Of a DNA stretch of 64,000 bases, positions 1 to 12,183 are shown piece after piece. The position numbers and the translations under genes were made by a program. The DNA comes from Ophiura sarsii (taxonomy: Eukaryota > Echinodermata > Ophiuroidea > Amphilepidida > Ophiuridae): contig CM069447.1 in NCBI GenBank assembly GCA_035610835.1, positions 57,419,048-57,483,047 of the forward strand, written 5' to 3'. How positions within the stretch are numbered: position 1 is the stretch's first letter; each line of letters begins with the position of its first letter. The notes beneath the pieces were generated by a model. That model was not told the origin of the DNA, made no database searches, and saw only the letters and a program-made list of their open reading frames with translations.

Positions 1-327
1 AGTGGCGTAACCAGCTGGGGGCAGGGGGGCTGGAGCTACCCCACTTGGAACCCTTGCCCCCCCCCCCCCCCCCCCGCTTGCCCCCCAAATGAAAAAAATT
101 GCGCGCTACTCGCGCATGTCTTCCCAAAATGCAAGCTACTGGTACAAGCTAGTTTAGAGCCGAAATGTAACTCAATCGTGCAAAAAGTAGGTGTAAAGAC
201 AAAAAAAAATTGCGCGCTACGCGCGCATTTCTTGACACTGGAATGGAGCCCACCCATTAGGAGCACACCTATTTCAAGTCACTGCCCCTTCTTGCCCCCC
301 AAATGAAAAAGTCTAGTTACGCCACTG
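1..327. mobile_element. hAT-like MITE, copy A
   Basis: Terminal inverted repeats AGTGGCGTAAC (1-11) and GTTACGCCACT (316-326) bound a short non-coding element with a poly-C tract. The first TIR base is outside the window. The right target duplication TTTGGCGG is at 328-335. Copy B (6,986-7,312) shows both target-site copies. The short reading frame on the minus strand is low-complexity sequence in a MITE, not a gene. Confidence 0.75.
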
Positions 328-544
328 TTTGGCGGCATGACTACATGTGTACCCCAAAGAATATGAGTATAACCACCCCGGTTGGATAGATTGATGGCTC
401 AAACTCAAATCATACAGAATTAAAACTCGAGTAAGCTTAATATTTAAAAATCGCGCAAGAGCTTTTCCTCGCAGCCCGTCACCCGTACCCGTGATACTGA
501 GCTTTGTATTATGTTGTGTATCGGAATAAATCGTCTCTTGTCAG

Positions 545-985
545 ATTTTGGTTGATTAACTTTTATTTTGCTTTATTCGGGCATGCTGGGCAGAATTAAT
601 TTTTATTAAAACACATATATGAGTATTCTCCGTCAATTTTAGACTTCCAATTTCAAAACTAATCAGGAAAACGAGGTTTTCTAGCTCGATTTTGTGTGCA
701 ATAATTACAACCTATTTTGGTCTGTTTTTCAACGTTACGAAGTGTTGCAAAAATTATCAAATTTAAAATTAATTCCATATCTTTTCTTAAACTTGTCTTT
801 CCATGCTGGGCAGAACTTTATTTAAAAAAATACATTTATTAGTAATCTCTAGCAATTTGAAGCTCTAAATTGCAAAACCGACCAAGAATAAGGAGGTTTT
901 CCAGCTCTATTTTTGTAATTAAAAATACGTCTTTATTTCAGTGTTTTTTTGGCGTCACGAAGGGTTACAACAATCAATATATCTT
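545..985. repeat. Diverged tandem pair of ~220-bp units
   Basis: The phrase CATGCTGGGCAGAA occurs at 582 and 802. It is followed in both by AT-rich text, a GAGGTTTTC(T/C)AGCTC phrase and a GT(T/C)ACGAAG phrase, spaced by about 220 bp. The two units are clearly older than the segmental duplication that copied them both to about 7,530-7,970. No function is visible. Confidence 0.6.
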
Positions 986-1916
986 TGTAAAACACTCACT
1001 ATTTCATCAAATTGAAGTAATTTTAACCAACTAAGAGGTTTTTTTTTCATGACCGCACTATTCGTTTCATTCGATCTTGCCAAAAAAACTGCATTTATTT
1101 AGGATTTTTTGGACAAGTCTGTTGTCACTGCGCTCCAATGTTTACATTCCGTTACTGGTCCGGGTCGCGATTTTTCAAGAAGGTCCGCGCATGCGCTATG
1201 CGTCTGTCCTAGGTGGACCACAGACCAGTAATGATGAGTTTATTCTCCAAGCCAGGACAGATACTCTGTCAAGTTGTAAGTTGTATGTAACAAAATATGT
1301 AACACGTTTGCACACCAAAAACCCCAAAAGCCATAAAGTGGTGTCACCATCTTTTAAGCTGTTGGTCTGTTGCCATTGTTGACAATAAGCCAAGTCACGT
1401 ATGGGATTTAAATGAAGACAATGCTGTAGTGCATGACCACTAGCCTGCCTAATATGAGAATTGGAGAATGTATGACAGGTCAATAGCGGAAGCGAATAGG
1501 GAGTGGCACATAATGAGATGTAATTTATACGTTACTATTTCCCACTATACTTTTACGCACGCATATGTATCTGCCGTTTTTCAACGCTCGTGTGTATGCG
1601 CCTCAAGTAGGAGCGCGCGTTATGCGCTGCAAATAGTAGAATACGCAGTTACGTCACTGTATCCTGGTGGCCAACTATACTATAGACAGAGTGAAATGTT
1701 ATATTACAAAACCACAGTATTCATGAAAAGTCTGTACATCAAATTTGTCTGACCTTTTGAATTTGTTTATTCTGATACGAACTGAACAGGACGCCACTAT
1801 GCAATGCATGGATATTACCAAGACTCGCACATATCTCCTAATTCGTGTTTTGGCGAAATTTAGATAAAGAACTTAACCTGTATTTTCGTCATATTCACTG
1901 ATACCGAGTACCTTTG

Positions 1917-2600
1917 TCAATATCAAGAAGATAACATTCAACAATGCCACCATTTTGAATCATTTATGGTCACACTTCAATTGATCGCAACTTCCAAGAA
2001 TACTCAGATATGAAACATTGATTTTGGATATCCCGCTGGTGTCAGATGAAGTTTGTAACTTCCGCCATTAGTGGGGTAAATGCGTTATGGATTTTGAAAT
2101 TAAAGTGCTTTGGGGTGAGATCTATTTTTGATGCAAAACTTGTGTAATAAAGCTTTTTACAATGCGTTAATGATATATAACAACGATTGTGGTGGAAATG
2201 TAGGAGGCCCTTTATAAAACTAACCAGTTACCGAACCCATTGTTCCCATTGAATATGTTGGAGTAGCTGTTTTCGTAAGTCGAAAAATATAAAATTCAAC
2301 AATACCACACATTTGCCTCATTGATGTCTACAATCCTATTAATGGCAACTTTCACGAATAATCAGTTCGGATACTTCACATTACTTTTTGACATCCCTCT
2401 GGTGTTTAGAAACATTTGGCATCTTCCGTGAATAATGGGCTAGATATCTGTTGTATATAAAACATTACGAAGCCTTCGGGGCGAGATCAATTTCTGATGT
2501 AAAATTTGCCAGAGGCGTTACAGCTGAACACTTAACGCGACGTGTTGCCAAAAAAAAGTCTCCGATAGGAAACAAATATGTATATGCTTGCTTGTTATGA
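1917..2600. repeat. Diverged tandem pair of ~360-bp units (first unit truncated)
   Basis: The two units share TTCAACAAT(G/A)CCAC, CC(G/T)CTGGTGT and GG(G/C)GAGATC phrases about 360 bp apart. In copy B the first unit starts about 54 bp upstream of the point where copy A's homology begins. Copy A therefore holds a truncated first unit, which identifies copy A as the deleted version. Confidence 0.6.
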
Positions 2601-3600
2601 AACACATAGGGTATTGTATTCCCATTAATGTGAGTTGAATATTGTAGATAGTTTCAGCGTATCAGCAGTTGTACGTACCTAACACAGTTCCGTGTCATAT
2701 TATTACTCACGATTTTGCTTTTTCTTCACACGTACAAAGAGTCAAATAATCTGAGTATTCAACAAATACTATGTTCTTTAGCTTTGTACAATATAAAAGA
2801 AATGTTGGAATAAATCAATCAACATAAACAAGATAATAACAAATATGTCTGATGAAATTAATATTCACCACAATGTGCATATTAATGGATGATATATTAT
2901 GCGACACAATACGTTAATATAAAAAAGATGAAAAATCAGTACAAATATACGAAAAGTATACACTATATCGGTGAGAAGATGATAATATAAAATATAAAAT
3001 ATTGTTTAACTTTAAACGATATGAAATTAATAACTATATGTTATTATGATTATCCATGTGACAATTTATTCTAAACTCAAAAGATAAACACTAACAGTGT
3101 AAACAATAAAATATACATGTAGTATGATATATTGTGTGACTATCACATCAATAACCACCTGTCATTAGCCAATGTCTCGCTTAGTTTTTCAACCAATAAC
3201 CATAGTAAGACCGTAAGACAATCGATACTACCTGCTAACTTCACCATGAAAAACGAAAATGTCAATATTAATGTATTCCATTAGCTGGATAGATTGATGT
3301 CCACCTGTTTAGCCATGGTACACTAACAAACACTCTAAATGTTTAATTACGTTTTTCTTATTTTCCTTTACCGGGTGCGCGCTTTAAAGGTTGCACGAGT
3401 TCCAATTCAATATTGTCATTAAACATTCAGTATTTGGCATGAATGCTTACGTAAGCTGAAAGGTAATCAGTCAGTTGGATCTTAAAACAGATCGTTAAAC
3501 TTTTACATAAACTACATACAAGCACTGAAAATCATGCTAATGCCCCTTTGCACATTTTGCATGTGGAATTCATTACTGGAAAAGGAGAAACTTGTGAAAC

Positions 3601-6600
3601 ACTATGCACATGATGTAGGGAAAACTTGCACACAACGCAAATGCAAGGCATAAGGCCTTTTATTGCTAAATTGGAAAAAACGGGTTCTAACCACGCTCTG
3701 TTGAAAGCTTTGTATTTCAGAAAGTTTCCATTTGATTAGTCTCACATTTTAATCAATTAAGGTCAGGTATATGTACCTTAATATTCTCAAATATAAAGCA
3801 GCTACATTTTCAACTTTTTAAGCTACAAGCTCTGCAAATTTTGGACCCAGTTTTCTGGGACACGCTGTACATATATCTCCTAAGATTCTGGAGATTCGGA
3901 GTCTACCATCGGACCGGGCTTTCAGTTGACCTACGCATAGGAGCATCGTCGAAGCGAGAATGTCCCCTGTAACCTTTTCAAGATCTTTGGCACTGAAATT
4001 AAAATTTTGGTTCATTATAGTGGGAATCCACTTTACTCATGCGTGCCCGTAATCACCCTTCAAAGGTACAAGACTTGATCGCGTCTATCAATAGTTGTCT
4101 GATTGCCTTTCCACATATATTTCGACATGAATATTGCGTCTCCCAATTCGTTTATTAAAGCTAGCTAAATTTGGTACAAGAACTAACTTTCTTGAAATGA
4201 AGTTGTACCAAATATTTTCTAGAAATTCATCGGTTGTACAGATTTAAAAAAAATGGTAATCATGGTAGATTAAACATTGGAACGGTCTCCTTTCTCATGT
4301 TGTACGATTGGCTATGGCCTGTTTTGGAAATGTGTTTGCTTTGTGTATCCAAATAGCTTACAGTTGTATATTAGCCTAGCTATAACAAGCTATAAAAATG
4401 ACATCTCTGAATGTATTTTAAACAAAGTGTGCAAAGGAGAAATGGTTGGGCACACTGGTAAAATGGTTTTACAACAAGTGTTGCTATCATTATCAAAGTG
4501 AACTCAACTTCAATCATTTATTTGACGAGCAATAATATATTGTTTTACGCATTTTAATTTGTTTAGATTATAAAGTTAAATAAATCCAGAGATAAATGAT
4601 AGATAGAAAATAGATTAAACAAAGAATAGAAAAAACTATAAAAGCATTGGCGGCCTTTATAAATTATAAAAATTGACATAAAAATGATGTTACATACATA
4701 CACAATCAAGTTTGATTTTATTTATTTTTAAATAAAAAAATAGAAAACAACAACGAATACACGGAGATTCGAACCCGTGATTGCCGATTGCAAACGATAT
4801 GGCCAACGTATGCACGCCACAGAGATCGACGAGTGTAATTGTGTCAGTTTTATTATTTAACCACTCTTTTATTTATAACGAACGGATTTTTATCGTGCCA
4901 TTTTTGACATTTTAAACCATATTTATATGTTACTCTCGCACAAAATGTGTTTGTAATGTGATTATACTCCTTATTTTGGAAAGAATGGTAAAAACGTTGA
5001 CATTTCGAATGGCATCTTGTATACTGTTTATACGGTCGCTCGACTGAACGTTGTGTGACCTGTTGCATTGCATTATTCATGTTACGATCTGTTTATGTAT
5101 GCTTTTGTTATACTTCTCAATCGCTCATCGCCAACTCTGTACAAGAAACTTCATGCGCTGTCCCAACGCTATAGAGAACAATAGAAAAGTCCCCTCGACT
5201 CGTCGAGGCGACCTTTGACTGGGTTCACGGGGTTAATCATATTAATGAGCAAATATACAAATGAGCTAAGTGTCCCCTCCTATTATATATTCTCCTTGAC
5301 ATGAAGGTTTGTATATAATATTCTATGAAGTTTAGTTAGCATGGACTGTTTAATTTAAAAGAAAATGGTTATCAAAATGAACTACATGAATATCGTTAAA
5401 GTTCCTTTTATTTTGAATACAGGGTGGTACAAAAAAGGTCTAAATAGCAATTTTTTCATAAATCTATGAACAATTCTGTGAAGAAACACTTCTGGCTTTT
5501 TAAGTTAAATGTTTTACTACCCAGGGTAGAAAAGGACCGAAGAGTCACACAAATGAAATAGAGAGACTTCGATTTGGCCATTGTTTAATCAATAAAATGA
5601 ATAAAACTGTGTATTTGTTTACGTTAAAACACTCCCTGAATTGAACATCATATTCTAGTAGAGAATGTCTAGATAACAATTCAATATTAGTATTCATAGT
5701 AGCAGACACATGATATTAACACATATGAGAAGTTTGAACACTTTCCTATGTACACTTTTAAAATGGCATCAATTTCAAAAGTTCTAGTTTTCCGCTATTT
5801 TGTGTAGAAACCTTTGGGCGCCACATCCACCGGCCCGCGATCTTTATTACCGTAAACAACATTTGATACCTGACGGAGTAAAGTGCATAGCACATGTACA
5901 TTGTACAGCAATTCATTTATACAGTGAGTGAGTACGGCTAATAAATTCGCCACCGGCCCCACCCTTGACTCACTCGGCGTTTAGATTGATAACTTCACTG
6001 TTGCTAAACATGTGGCTTTAATCTTTTTTATTCGGTAGCTGGATAAATTGTCTTTAATATGATACCAAAAATGTTATGTTTTTTGACAACTTCTATTTAA
6101 AATAGAGACACGTATCACGATTTTAAGATTTTTTGAAACGGTCCCACCTTATTTGATATACCTATTAGTGACCTGTGACCTATTATATTAAAACAATGGT
6201 ACGTGTCATCCTGTTTTTTTGACTAGACTAAAATTTACGCTATTGCGGTTGTTTAACCCTAATCCCGTCACAATATCGATTTCAATAATTGTTCTCGGTA
6301 GTGATTGATTTACGCCTAACACATAAGCTGGCTCCAGAATACCAATGCGCCCATGGTACGACATGTAAATGAATTGCGTGTATTTGTATGCGTACGAGCA
6401 ATGTTAGTAGTGCCTACATACAGTATACTTACACGGTACAGATGGAACCAAAGCGAGGCTCTTCCCTCACCACGCATTATCCCGCCACACTGCGTCATGG
6501 TTTCACGCATGTTTGTGCATCGTGTGACGCGGTTTGGCGCGCTCGTGCTGAGGGGAGAGCCTCACTTTCATTCTAAAATAGCGATTGCGTGCAAGAAGCG

Positions 6601-6602
6601 TA
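3601..6602. other. Intergenic AT-rich DNA between the two duplicated blocks
   Basis: No recognisable gene; the open frames here are all under 80 codons with no family signature. Contents: a tRNA-like stretch at about 4,755-4,840, a possible mariner-like end (CAGGGTGGTACAAAAAAG, near 5,420) with a weak partner near 6,150, and otherwise unassigned AT-rich sequence. Confidence 0.5.
4755..4840 (-). other. tRNA-like sequence (degenerate tRNA or SINE head)
   Basis: On the minus strand a GGGTTCGAATCTCC phrase resembles a pol III B box and T-arm. A TGGCGTGCATACGTTGG phrase lies upstream where an A box/D-arm would be. I could not fold a proper anticodon stem, and the A-box spacing is long, so this is not called as a working tRNA gene. 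A tRNA-derived SINE head is the most economical reading. Confidence 0.3.
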
Positions 6603-6803
6603 TAGACTCTATTCACGCGGCTGCCATTTTCCAAAATATGCCACCCAAGCCTCGTTCCCGTTTGGTGTATGCGTAGTACCAAAACGCCCGGCATAGCGCG
6701 GCGTACGGATCCTCGCGCAAGTCACGCAGGCGCAGGTATACGTAACGGGAACGAACTTGGGTGGCAAATTTTAGAAAATGGCTGCCGCGTGAATATGGTC
6801 TAT
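6603..6803. mobile_element. Foldback/MITE with ~60-bp inverted arms
   Basis: The left arm (6,603-6,662) and right arm (about 6,735-6,803) are inverted copies with a few mismatches. Landmarks are ATTCACGCGGC and GCCACCCAAG on the left, CTTGGGTGGC and GCCGCGTGAAT on the right. The spacer is about 70 bp and GC-rich. No coding capacity; the short frames at 6,316-6,694 are produced by the arms. Confidence 0.65.
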
Positions 6804-6985
6804 TGTTGGTAATCTTCCGTTCTATATGTGTATGTGCGTGCTCATCAAGAGAGGCGGTAGGGGCGGCTCAGTACGCAGTGTCTAATGTATTCACTGTAGT
6901 GTAGAAGAAGGGCAATTATTATATATATTAATAATTAATATTATGCATAAATGTTTCGATCATAGATCAAATCAATCCTTGGCGG

Positions 6986-7312
6986 TAGTGGCGTAACCAG
7001 CTGGGGGCAGGGGGGCTGGAGCTACCCCACTTGGAACCCTTGCCCCCCCCCCCCCCCCCCGCTTGCCCCCCAAATGAAAAAAATTGCGCGCTACTCGCGC
7101 ATGTCTTCCCAAAATGCAAGCTACTGGTACAAGCTAGTTTAGAGCCGAAATGTAACTCAATCGTGCAAAAAGTAGGTGTAAAGACAAAAAAAAATTGCGC
7201 GCTACGCGCGCATTTCTTGACACTGGAATGGAGCCCACCCATTAGGAGCACACCTATTTCAAGTCACTGCCCCTTCTTGCCCCCCAAATGAAAAAGTCTA
7301 GTTACGCCACTG
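6986..7312. mobile_element. hAT-like MITE, copy B, with 8-bp TSD
   Basis: 327-bp element bounded by TAGTGGCGTAAC and GTTACGCCACTG. It is flanked by CTTGGCGG (6,978-6,985) and TTTGGCGG (7,313-7,320), an 8-bp target duplication with one mismatch. An 8-bp TSD plus a CAGTGGCG-type terminus is characteristic of the hAT superfamily (established knowledge). The same right-hand TSD is present in copy A, so the element inserted before the duplication. Confidence 0.75.
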
Positions 7313-8901
7313 TTTGGCGGCATGACTACATGTGTACCCCAAAAAATATGAGTATAACCACCCCGGTTGGATAGATTGATGGCTCAAACTCAAATCATAC
7401 AGAATTAAAACTCGAGTAAGCTTAATATTTAAAAATCGCGCAAGAGCTTTTCCTCGCAGCCCGTCACCCGTACCCGTGATACTGAGCTTTGTATTATGTT
7501 GTGTATCGGAATAAATCGTCTCTTGTCAGATTTTGGTTGATTAACTTTTATTTTGCTTTATTCGGGCATGCTGGGCAGAATTAATTTTTATTAAAACACA
7601 TATATGAGTATTCTCCGTCAATTTTAGACTTCCAATTTCAAAACTAATCAGGAAAACGAGGTTTTCTAGCTCGATTTTGTGTGCAATAATTACAACCTAT
7701 TTTGGTCTGTTTTTCAACGTTACGAAGTGTTGCAAAAATTATCAAATTTAAAATTAATTCCATATCTTTTCTTAAACTTGTCTTTCCATGCTGGGCAGAA
7801 CTTTATTTAAAAAAATACATTTATTAGTAATCTCTAGCAATTTGAAGCTCTAAATTGCAAAACCGACCAAGAATAAGGAGGTTTTCCAGCTCTATTTTTG
7901 TAATTAAAAATACGTCTTTATTTCAGTGTTTTTTTGGCGTCACGAAGGGTTACAACAATCAATATATCTTTGTAAAACACTCACTATTTCATCAAATTGA
8001 AGTAATTTTAACCAACTAAGAGGTTTTTTTTTCATGACCGCACTATTCGTTTCATTCGATCTTGCCAAAAAAACTGCATTTATTTAGGATTTTTTGGACA
8101 AGTCTGTTGTCACTGCGCTCCAATGTTTACATTCCGTTACTGGTCCGGGTCGCGATTTTTCAAGAAGGTCCGCGCATGCGCTATGCGTCTGTCCTAGGTG
8201 GACCACAGACCAGTAATGATGAGTTTATTCTCCAAGCCAGGACAGATACTCTGTCAAGTTGTAAGTTGTATGTAACAAAATATGTAACACGTTTGCACAC
8301 CAAAAACCCCAAAAGCCATAAAGTGGTGTCACCATCTTTTAAGCTGTTGGTCTGTTGCCATTGTTGACAATAAGCCAAGTCACGTATGGGATTTAAATGA
8401 AGACAATGCTGTAGTGCATGACCACTAGCCTGCCTAATATGAGAATTGGAGAATGTATGACAGGTCAATAGCGGAAGCGAATAGGGAGTGGCACATAATG
8501 AGATGTAATTTATACGTTACTATTTCCCACTATACTTTTACGCACGCATATGTATCTGCCGTTTTTCAACGCTCGTGTGTATGCGCCTCAAGTAGGAGCG
8601 CGCGTTATGCGCTGCAAATAGTAGAATACGCAGTTACGTCACTGTATCCTGGTGGCCAACTATACTATAGACAGAGTGAAATGTTATATTACAAAACCAC
8701 AGTATTCATGAAAAGTCTGTACATCAAATTTGTCTGACCTTTTGAATTTGTTTATTCTGATACGAACTGAACAGGACGCCACTATGCAATGCATGGATAT
8801 TACCAAGACTCGCACATATCTCCTAATTCGTGTTTTGGCGAAATTTAGATAAAGAACTTAACCTGTATTTTCGTCATATTCACTGATACCGAGTACCTTT
8901 G
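6987..8901 (+). repeat. Segmental duplication, copy B left part
   Basis: Near-identical to 1-1,916 at a constant offset of 6,985 after the poly-C tract. It ends at the TTTG (8,898-8,901) shared with the copy A junction. It contains the hAT-like MITE, the ~220-bp tandem pair and no supported gene. Confidence 0.93.
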
Positions 8902-9404
8902 GTTCGTAATTCTTACCTAAATAATAATATTTCTTTCTCGAGTCAAGTGCTACCGAGGCTTTTACTTATTCCAGCCAATCCATATCATTTACAGCTGATG
9001 ACGCCACCATTTTGTCGCTGTTGCAGTAAGGCAAGGGAATTCAGACCAGATTCACGTTGAAGTCAGCGACAGACACATTCTGGATGTGTGGATTCTTACG
9101 AGTAGTGTCAACAGGACGAATCAGACGTCATTGTCGAATTGGCGCCGACTGGACTTCCAAAAATCGGTCAAATGGAATCTTAACGGTTTGTTTCAATGAT
9201 GCGTTAAAAACATCTCCCACATCTTTTGAGTTTTGGTACGAAAAAAAAGAAGAAAAAAAAGAAAAAAGAAATCTTGAGAGATAAACACGTTTCGTCAACA
9301 TTCAATTTACGGCACGAAAATTGCAGTACTAAAAAAATGATTTGAGATCGTAACTTGTATTGATTGATTGATATAAGAACATTGAATGAATTTTAATTCA
9401 AACA

Positions 9405-10294
9405 GGTAGGGCCGCATCCTTGTACTAACCGTCGCTAACGTATTCTCGTAACGCCCGTTTAACGTTGACGTTAAACACATCGTACAAACGCAGTTATCGA
9501 AAATGTGTTTAACTTAAACACGCACCTAACTCACTGAACAGTGTCTAACTTTAAACATGGAGGTATATAGTTTAATGCGCATCTGACTATACACCGACTG
9601 CAGGCCTTGAATAATTACTCAACCGTGCCCGGTGCAAGCTGACGTGCAGATCGTGTAGTCTTTAAAAATACACATGCATTTGAGGAATTCGGTCGATATC
9701 TATTGTAATCCATTTGGGCCATACTAAATGAATACCTGTATACAGCAGTACCAGCGAACGCCTTGGCCATTCTGGGGACGGAATTGCCGAGTTTAAAAGC
9801 GAGTTTTGTTTAACAATAAACTCTCGTTTAATTTAGAGTTTAGTTAGTCATTAGGCCTATTAGTCACGGTTTTAAGCTAAAACCGCGTCTAGTAAGAGAA
9901 TACGGCCCATTAAATACAAGTTTATCTTTACAGGACGTTTAGCAAAACATGTTTTTGAACACGATGAATATGGTCCCAGAAAAAAGTCATTGAAGTGTGC
10001 CATGTATGGAATGTATTCAGTAATCAGAAATTCAAATAGGTCACCGTAGAAATACAAGAAATGCATCAAATGGACGTCTAGTATATGCATTATTAAACTC
10101 AAAATGCACCTAACATGTTGCGAAAGTAACGTCACTTGGTGCAAATGTTTAATTAAACGCAAGTTTAACTACCCTATACTTATATTTAGAGTTAGATATT
10201 TTCCAGCGAGGTAGACGCGTGTTTAAATTAAAAACATTTCCGACAATTGCGCTTAGCATAAAACAGCGTTTAATGCACGAGAATACAGCCCTAC
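9405..10294. mobile_element. Possible old TIR element rich in GTTTAA motifs
   Basis: The left end reads TAGGGCCGCATCCTTGT. The right end read on the other strand gives TAGGGCTGTATTCTCGT, a diverged inverted match. Internal variants of TATTCTCGT or GAGAATACGGCCC and many GTTTAA/TTAAAC words recur throughout. No target duplication could be assigned. It may be a decayed non-autonomous DNA transposon with subterminal motif repeats. Confidence 0.4.
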
Positions 10295-11078
10295 ATTTTA
10301 AGAGAACTGTTTAGGACATATTATTTATCCATAAATGCTACCAATGAAAATAGTGTTGTGCGCCCTCAATAACCGATTTTACATCCTCTTGCATATATAT
10401 AGCTAGCTCTCTATTTTCAGTGATACGGAATAAACGTGATCTGAATATGAATGAGGGCGCGGTAACGTATGATGCTCTCGGCGTCGTTACATCCTTAGTA
10501 TGACCAGCATGCGATTTCGGTTAAAGCAGTTAAGTCAAAAGGAAAAAGAAAAAGAAAAAAACCCAATGTTCTATGGCGGCGATCACCCAATAATTTTCGA
10601 GTTATGTCTTTTCTTTAAAGTTTAATTTGTTTGGACACTTGTATTTTGATTCATGCTAACATATTGAAAGAAAAAGAGAGTAAATAATAAATGTAATGCT
10701 GTCATCATTTTGTTATAGCCATAGACATAGATAGATGGGTTTCTAAACGTGGTGATGTCTATGGAACCTTAACCGTGTTTTTTTCCAAACACAATGTCAC
10801 ACGAATTCACCTAAATAATGCACATCTTGTCATATAAATATGCGAAGAAACTTTATTGACCTAGATAAAGGGGAACTGTTTTTGTGTATTTTGTAATGTT
10901 TGATTGATGATACGTGTTCTCAGCGTTCACAGTCCAATTGTGTACTCTTATATAGGTAACATGACGAAGTAACACAACCAAAGTTAGAATGTATGATTCA
11001 AACCCACGCAGCATACATACAAAAATGCCAGTATCGGATCTGCACACACATGACATGGATAATAGAAACCAGCCTTAT

Positions 11079-11787
11079 GGGGGGACTTAAGGAAGTTTTT
11101 TGTTGAATTTTGTTAGTGCTGTAATTATTGAACCATGACTCAAATGTATATAAAAGTATACATTTTTGGAAAGGAAATGGATCAGAGAATCCAAATTTGG
11201 TATCAATTTTGACCAAAAATGTTGATTTTTTGAGAAAATCACAAAAAATCACTTTTTTGACCCAATTTTTTTGAACAAAGCTAACAAACATAATTTTGAG
11301 TTAAAAATGCCCAAATCACTTGATGATGATGTTAAGACACTACTGGAGGGACGATTTTTATTTTTTTAAATCTTATCCAATATTTTTTGAAATTTTGACA
11401 AAAAAGTGTAAAAAAAAATAAAAAATCCATTTTTTCACGTTTTTTGGCACTTTTTGGTCAACATTTTCAAAAATATTAGATTAGGTTTAAAAAAAAAAAA
11501 TTCGTCCCTTCATTAGTATCTTAACATCATTATAAAGTGATTTGGCAATTTTTTACTCAAAATTATTTTTTGTTAGCTTTGTTAAAAAAAAATTGGGTCA
11601 AAAAAGTGAATTTTGTGATTTTCTCAAAAAATCTACTTTTTTGGTCAAAATTGACGCCAAATTTGGATTCTCTGATCCATTTCCTTTCCAAAAATGTATA
11701 CTTTTATACACATTTGATTAATAGTTCAATTATTACAGCATTCACAAAATTCAAAAAATCAAATCAAAAACTTCCTTAAGTCCCCCC
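11079..11787. mobile_element. TTAA-type element with ~280-bp inverted arms
   Basis: The ends are GGGGGGACTTAAGGAAG and CTTCCTTAAGTCCCCCC. The arms stay inverted-complementary, with mismatches, for roughly 280 bp around a spacer rich in A and T runs. Flanks are TTAT (11,075-11,078) and TTAA (11,788-11,791), consistent with a TTAA target site with one change. TTAA targets are typical of piggyBac-type elements (established knowledge). Subterminal text resembles the TTAA element at 44,599. No transposase is present. Confidence 0.7.
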
Positions 11788-12183
11788 TTAAGTCCAAAAT
11801 ATCCTTGATAATCTAAATTCATGTTTTCATCGACATGTCCATTTTGATAACCTACATCACAAAAAGATATTTGTATGTAGTTGAGAATTTATACTAGCAA
11901 TTTGATTTCCTTTGCCCTTTGCCAACATGCTGTTACATGCACCCTACTTGTATCTGATATTAAAGACTTTGTTTCCTTTAACTGGTTAAGAATTCGGAGA
12001 GTCACTGATATGACTTGGCATGTTATCTGTATCAAACGTATTTCTGATTAATTATATAAATCACCTGGTTAATATTATAATTACAGATCTCCCGAAATAT
12101 ATGTGTGGCTCTACATGCAATGCAATTATCCAGATACTGAGCCCATTATTTCATTTGAACATTGTTGGAAAAGCTTTTATTTG

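Larger units (their letters stand above)
1..3600 (+). repeat. Recent segmental duplication, copy A (cut by window edge)
   Basis: Read directly: bases 1-1,916 match 6,987-8,901 and bases 1,917-3,600 match 12,184-13,867. By eye I found only three differences: a poly-C tract (19 versus 18 C), base 359 (g versus a) and base 3,318 (g versus t). Homology stops sharply after 3,600. The left end lies outside the window. Compared with copy B, this copy lacks 3,282 bp at 1,916/1,917. No convincing gene lies inside; the short frames at 1,077-1,382 and 1,468-1,752 recur in copy B only because the DNA is duplicated. The near-identity means either a very recent duplication or an assembly artefact such as two haplotypes placed in series. 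Confidence 0.93.
8902..12183. other. 3,282-bp segment present in copy B, missing from copy A
   Basis: This segment separates the two halves of copy B. It has no terminal inverted repeats at its ends, which argues against a simple transposon insertion. It contains a possible diverged TIR element (9,405-10,294), a purine-rich run near 9,240-9,275, a TTAA-type foldback (11,079-11,787) and the start of the first ~360-bp tandem unit. No gene is supported; the longest frames are under 100 codons and unremarkable. Confidence 0.8.

Noticed and set aside
1077..1752. Open frames of 101 and 94 codons, repeated exactly at 8,062-8,737, as conserved genes
   Set aside because: Their conservation is explained by the segmental duplication. 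No domain, no splice context, and overlapping antisense frames of similar length.
5419..6152. Mariner-type element from CAGGGTGGTACAAAAAAG to GGTCCCACCTTATTT
   Set aside because: The two ends match only loosely as inverted repeats and I could not find a TA duplication.
8902..12183. Interpretation as a transposon inserted into copy B with a TTTG target duplication
   Set aside because: No terminal inverted repeats, and the ~360-bp tandem unit runs across the right border, so the segment is ancestral and copy A is deleted.
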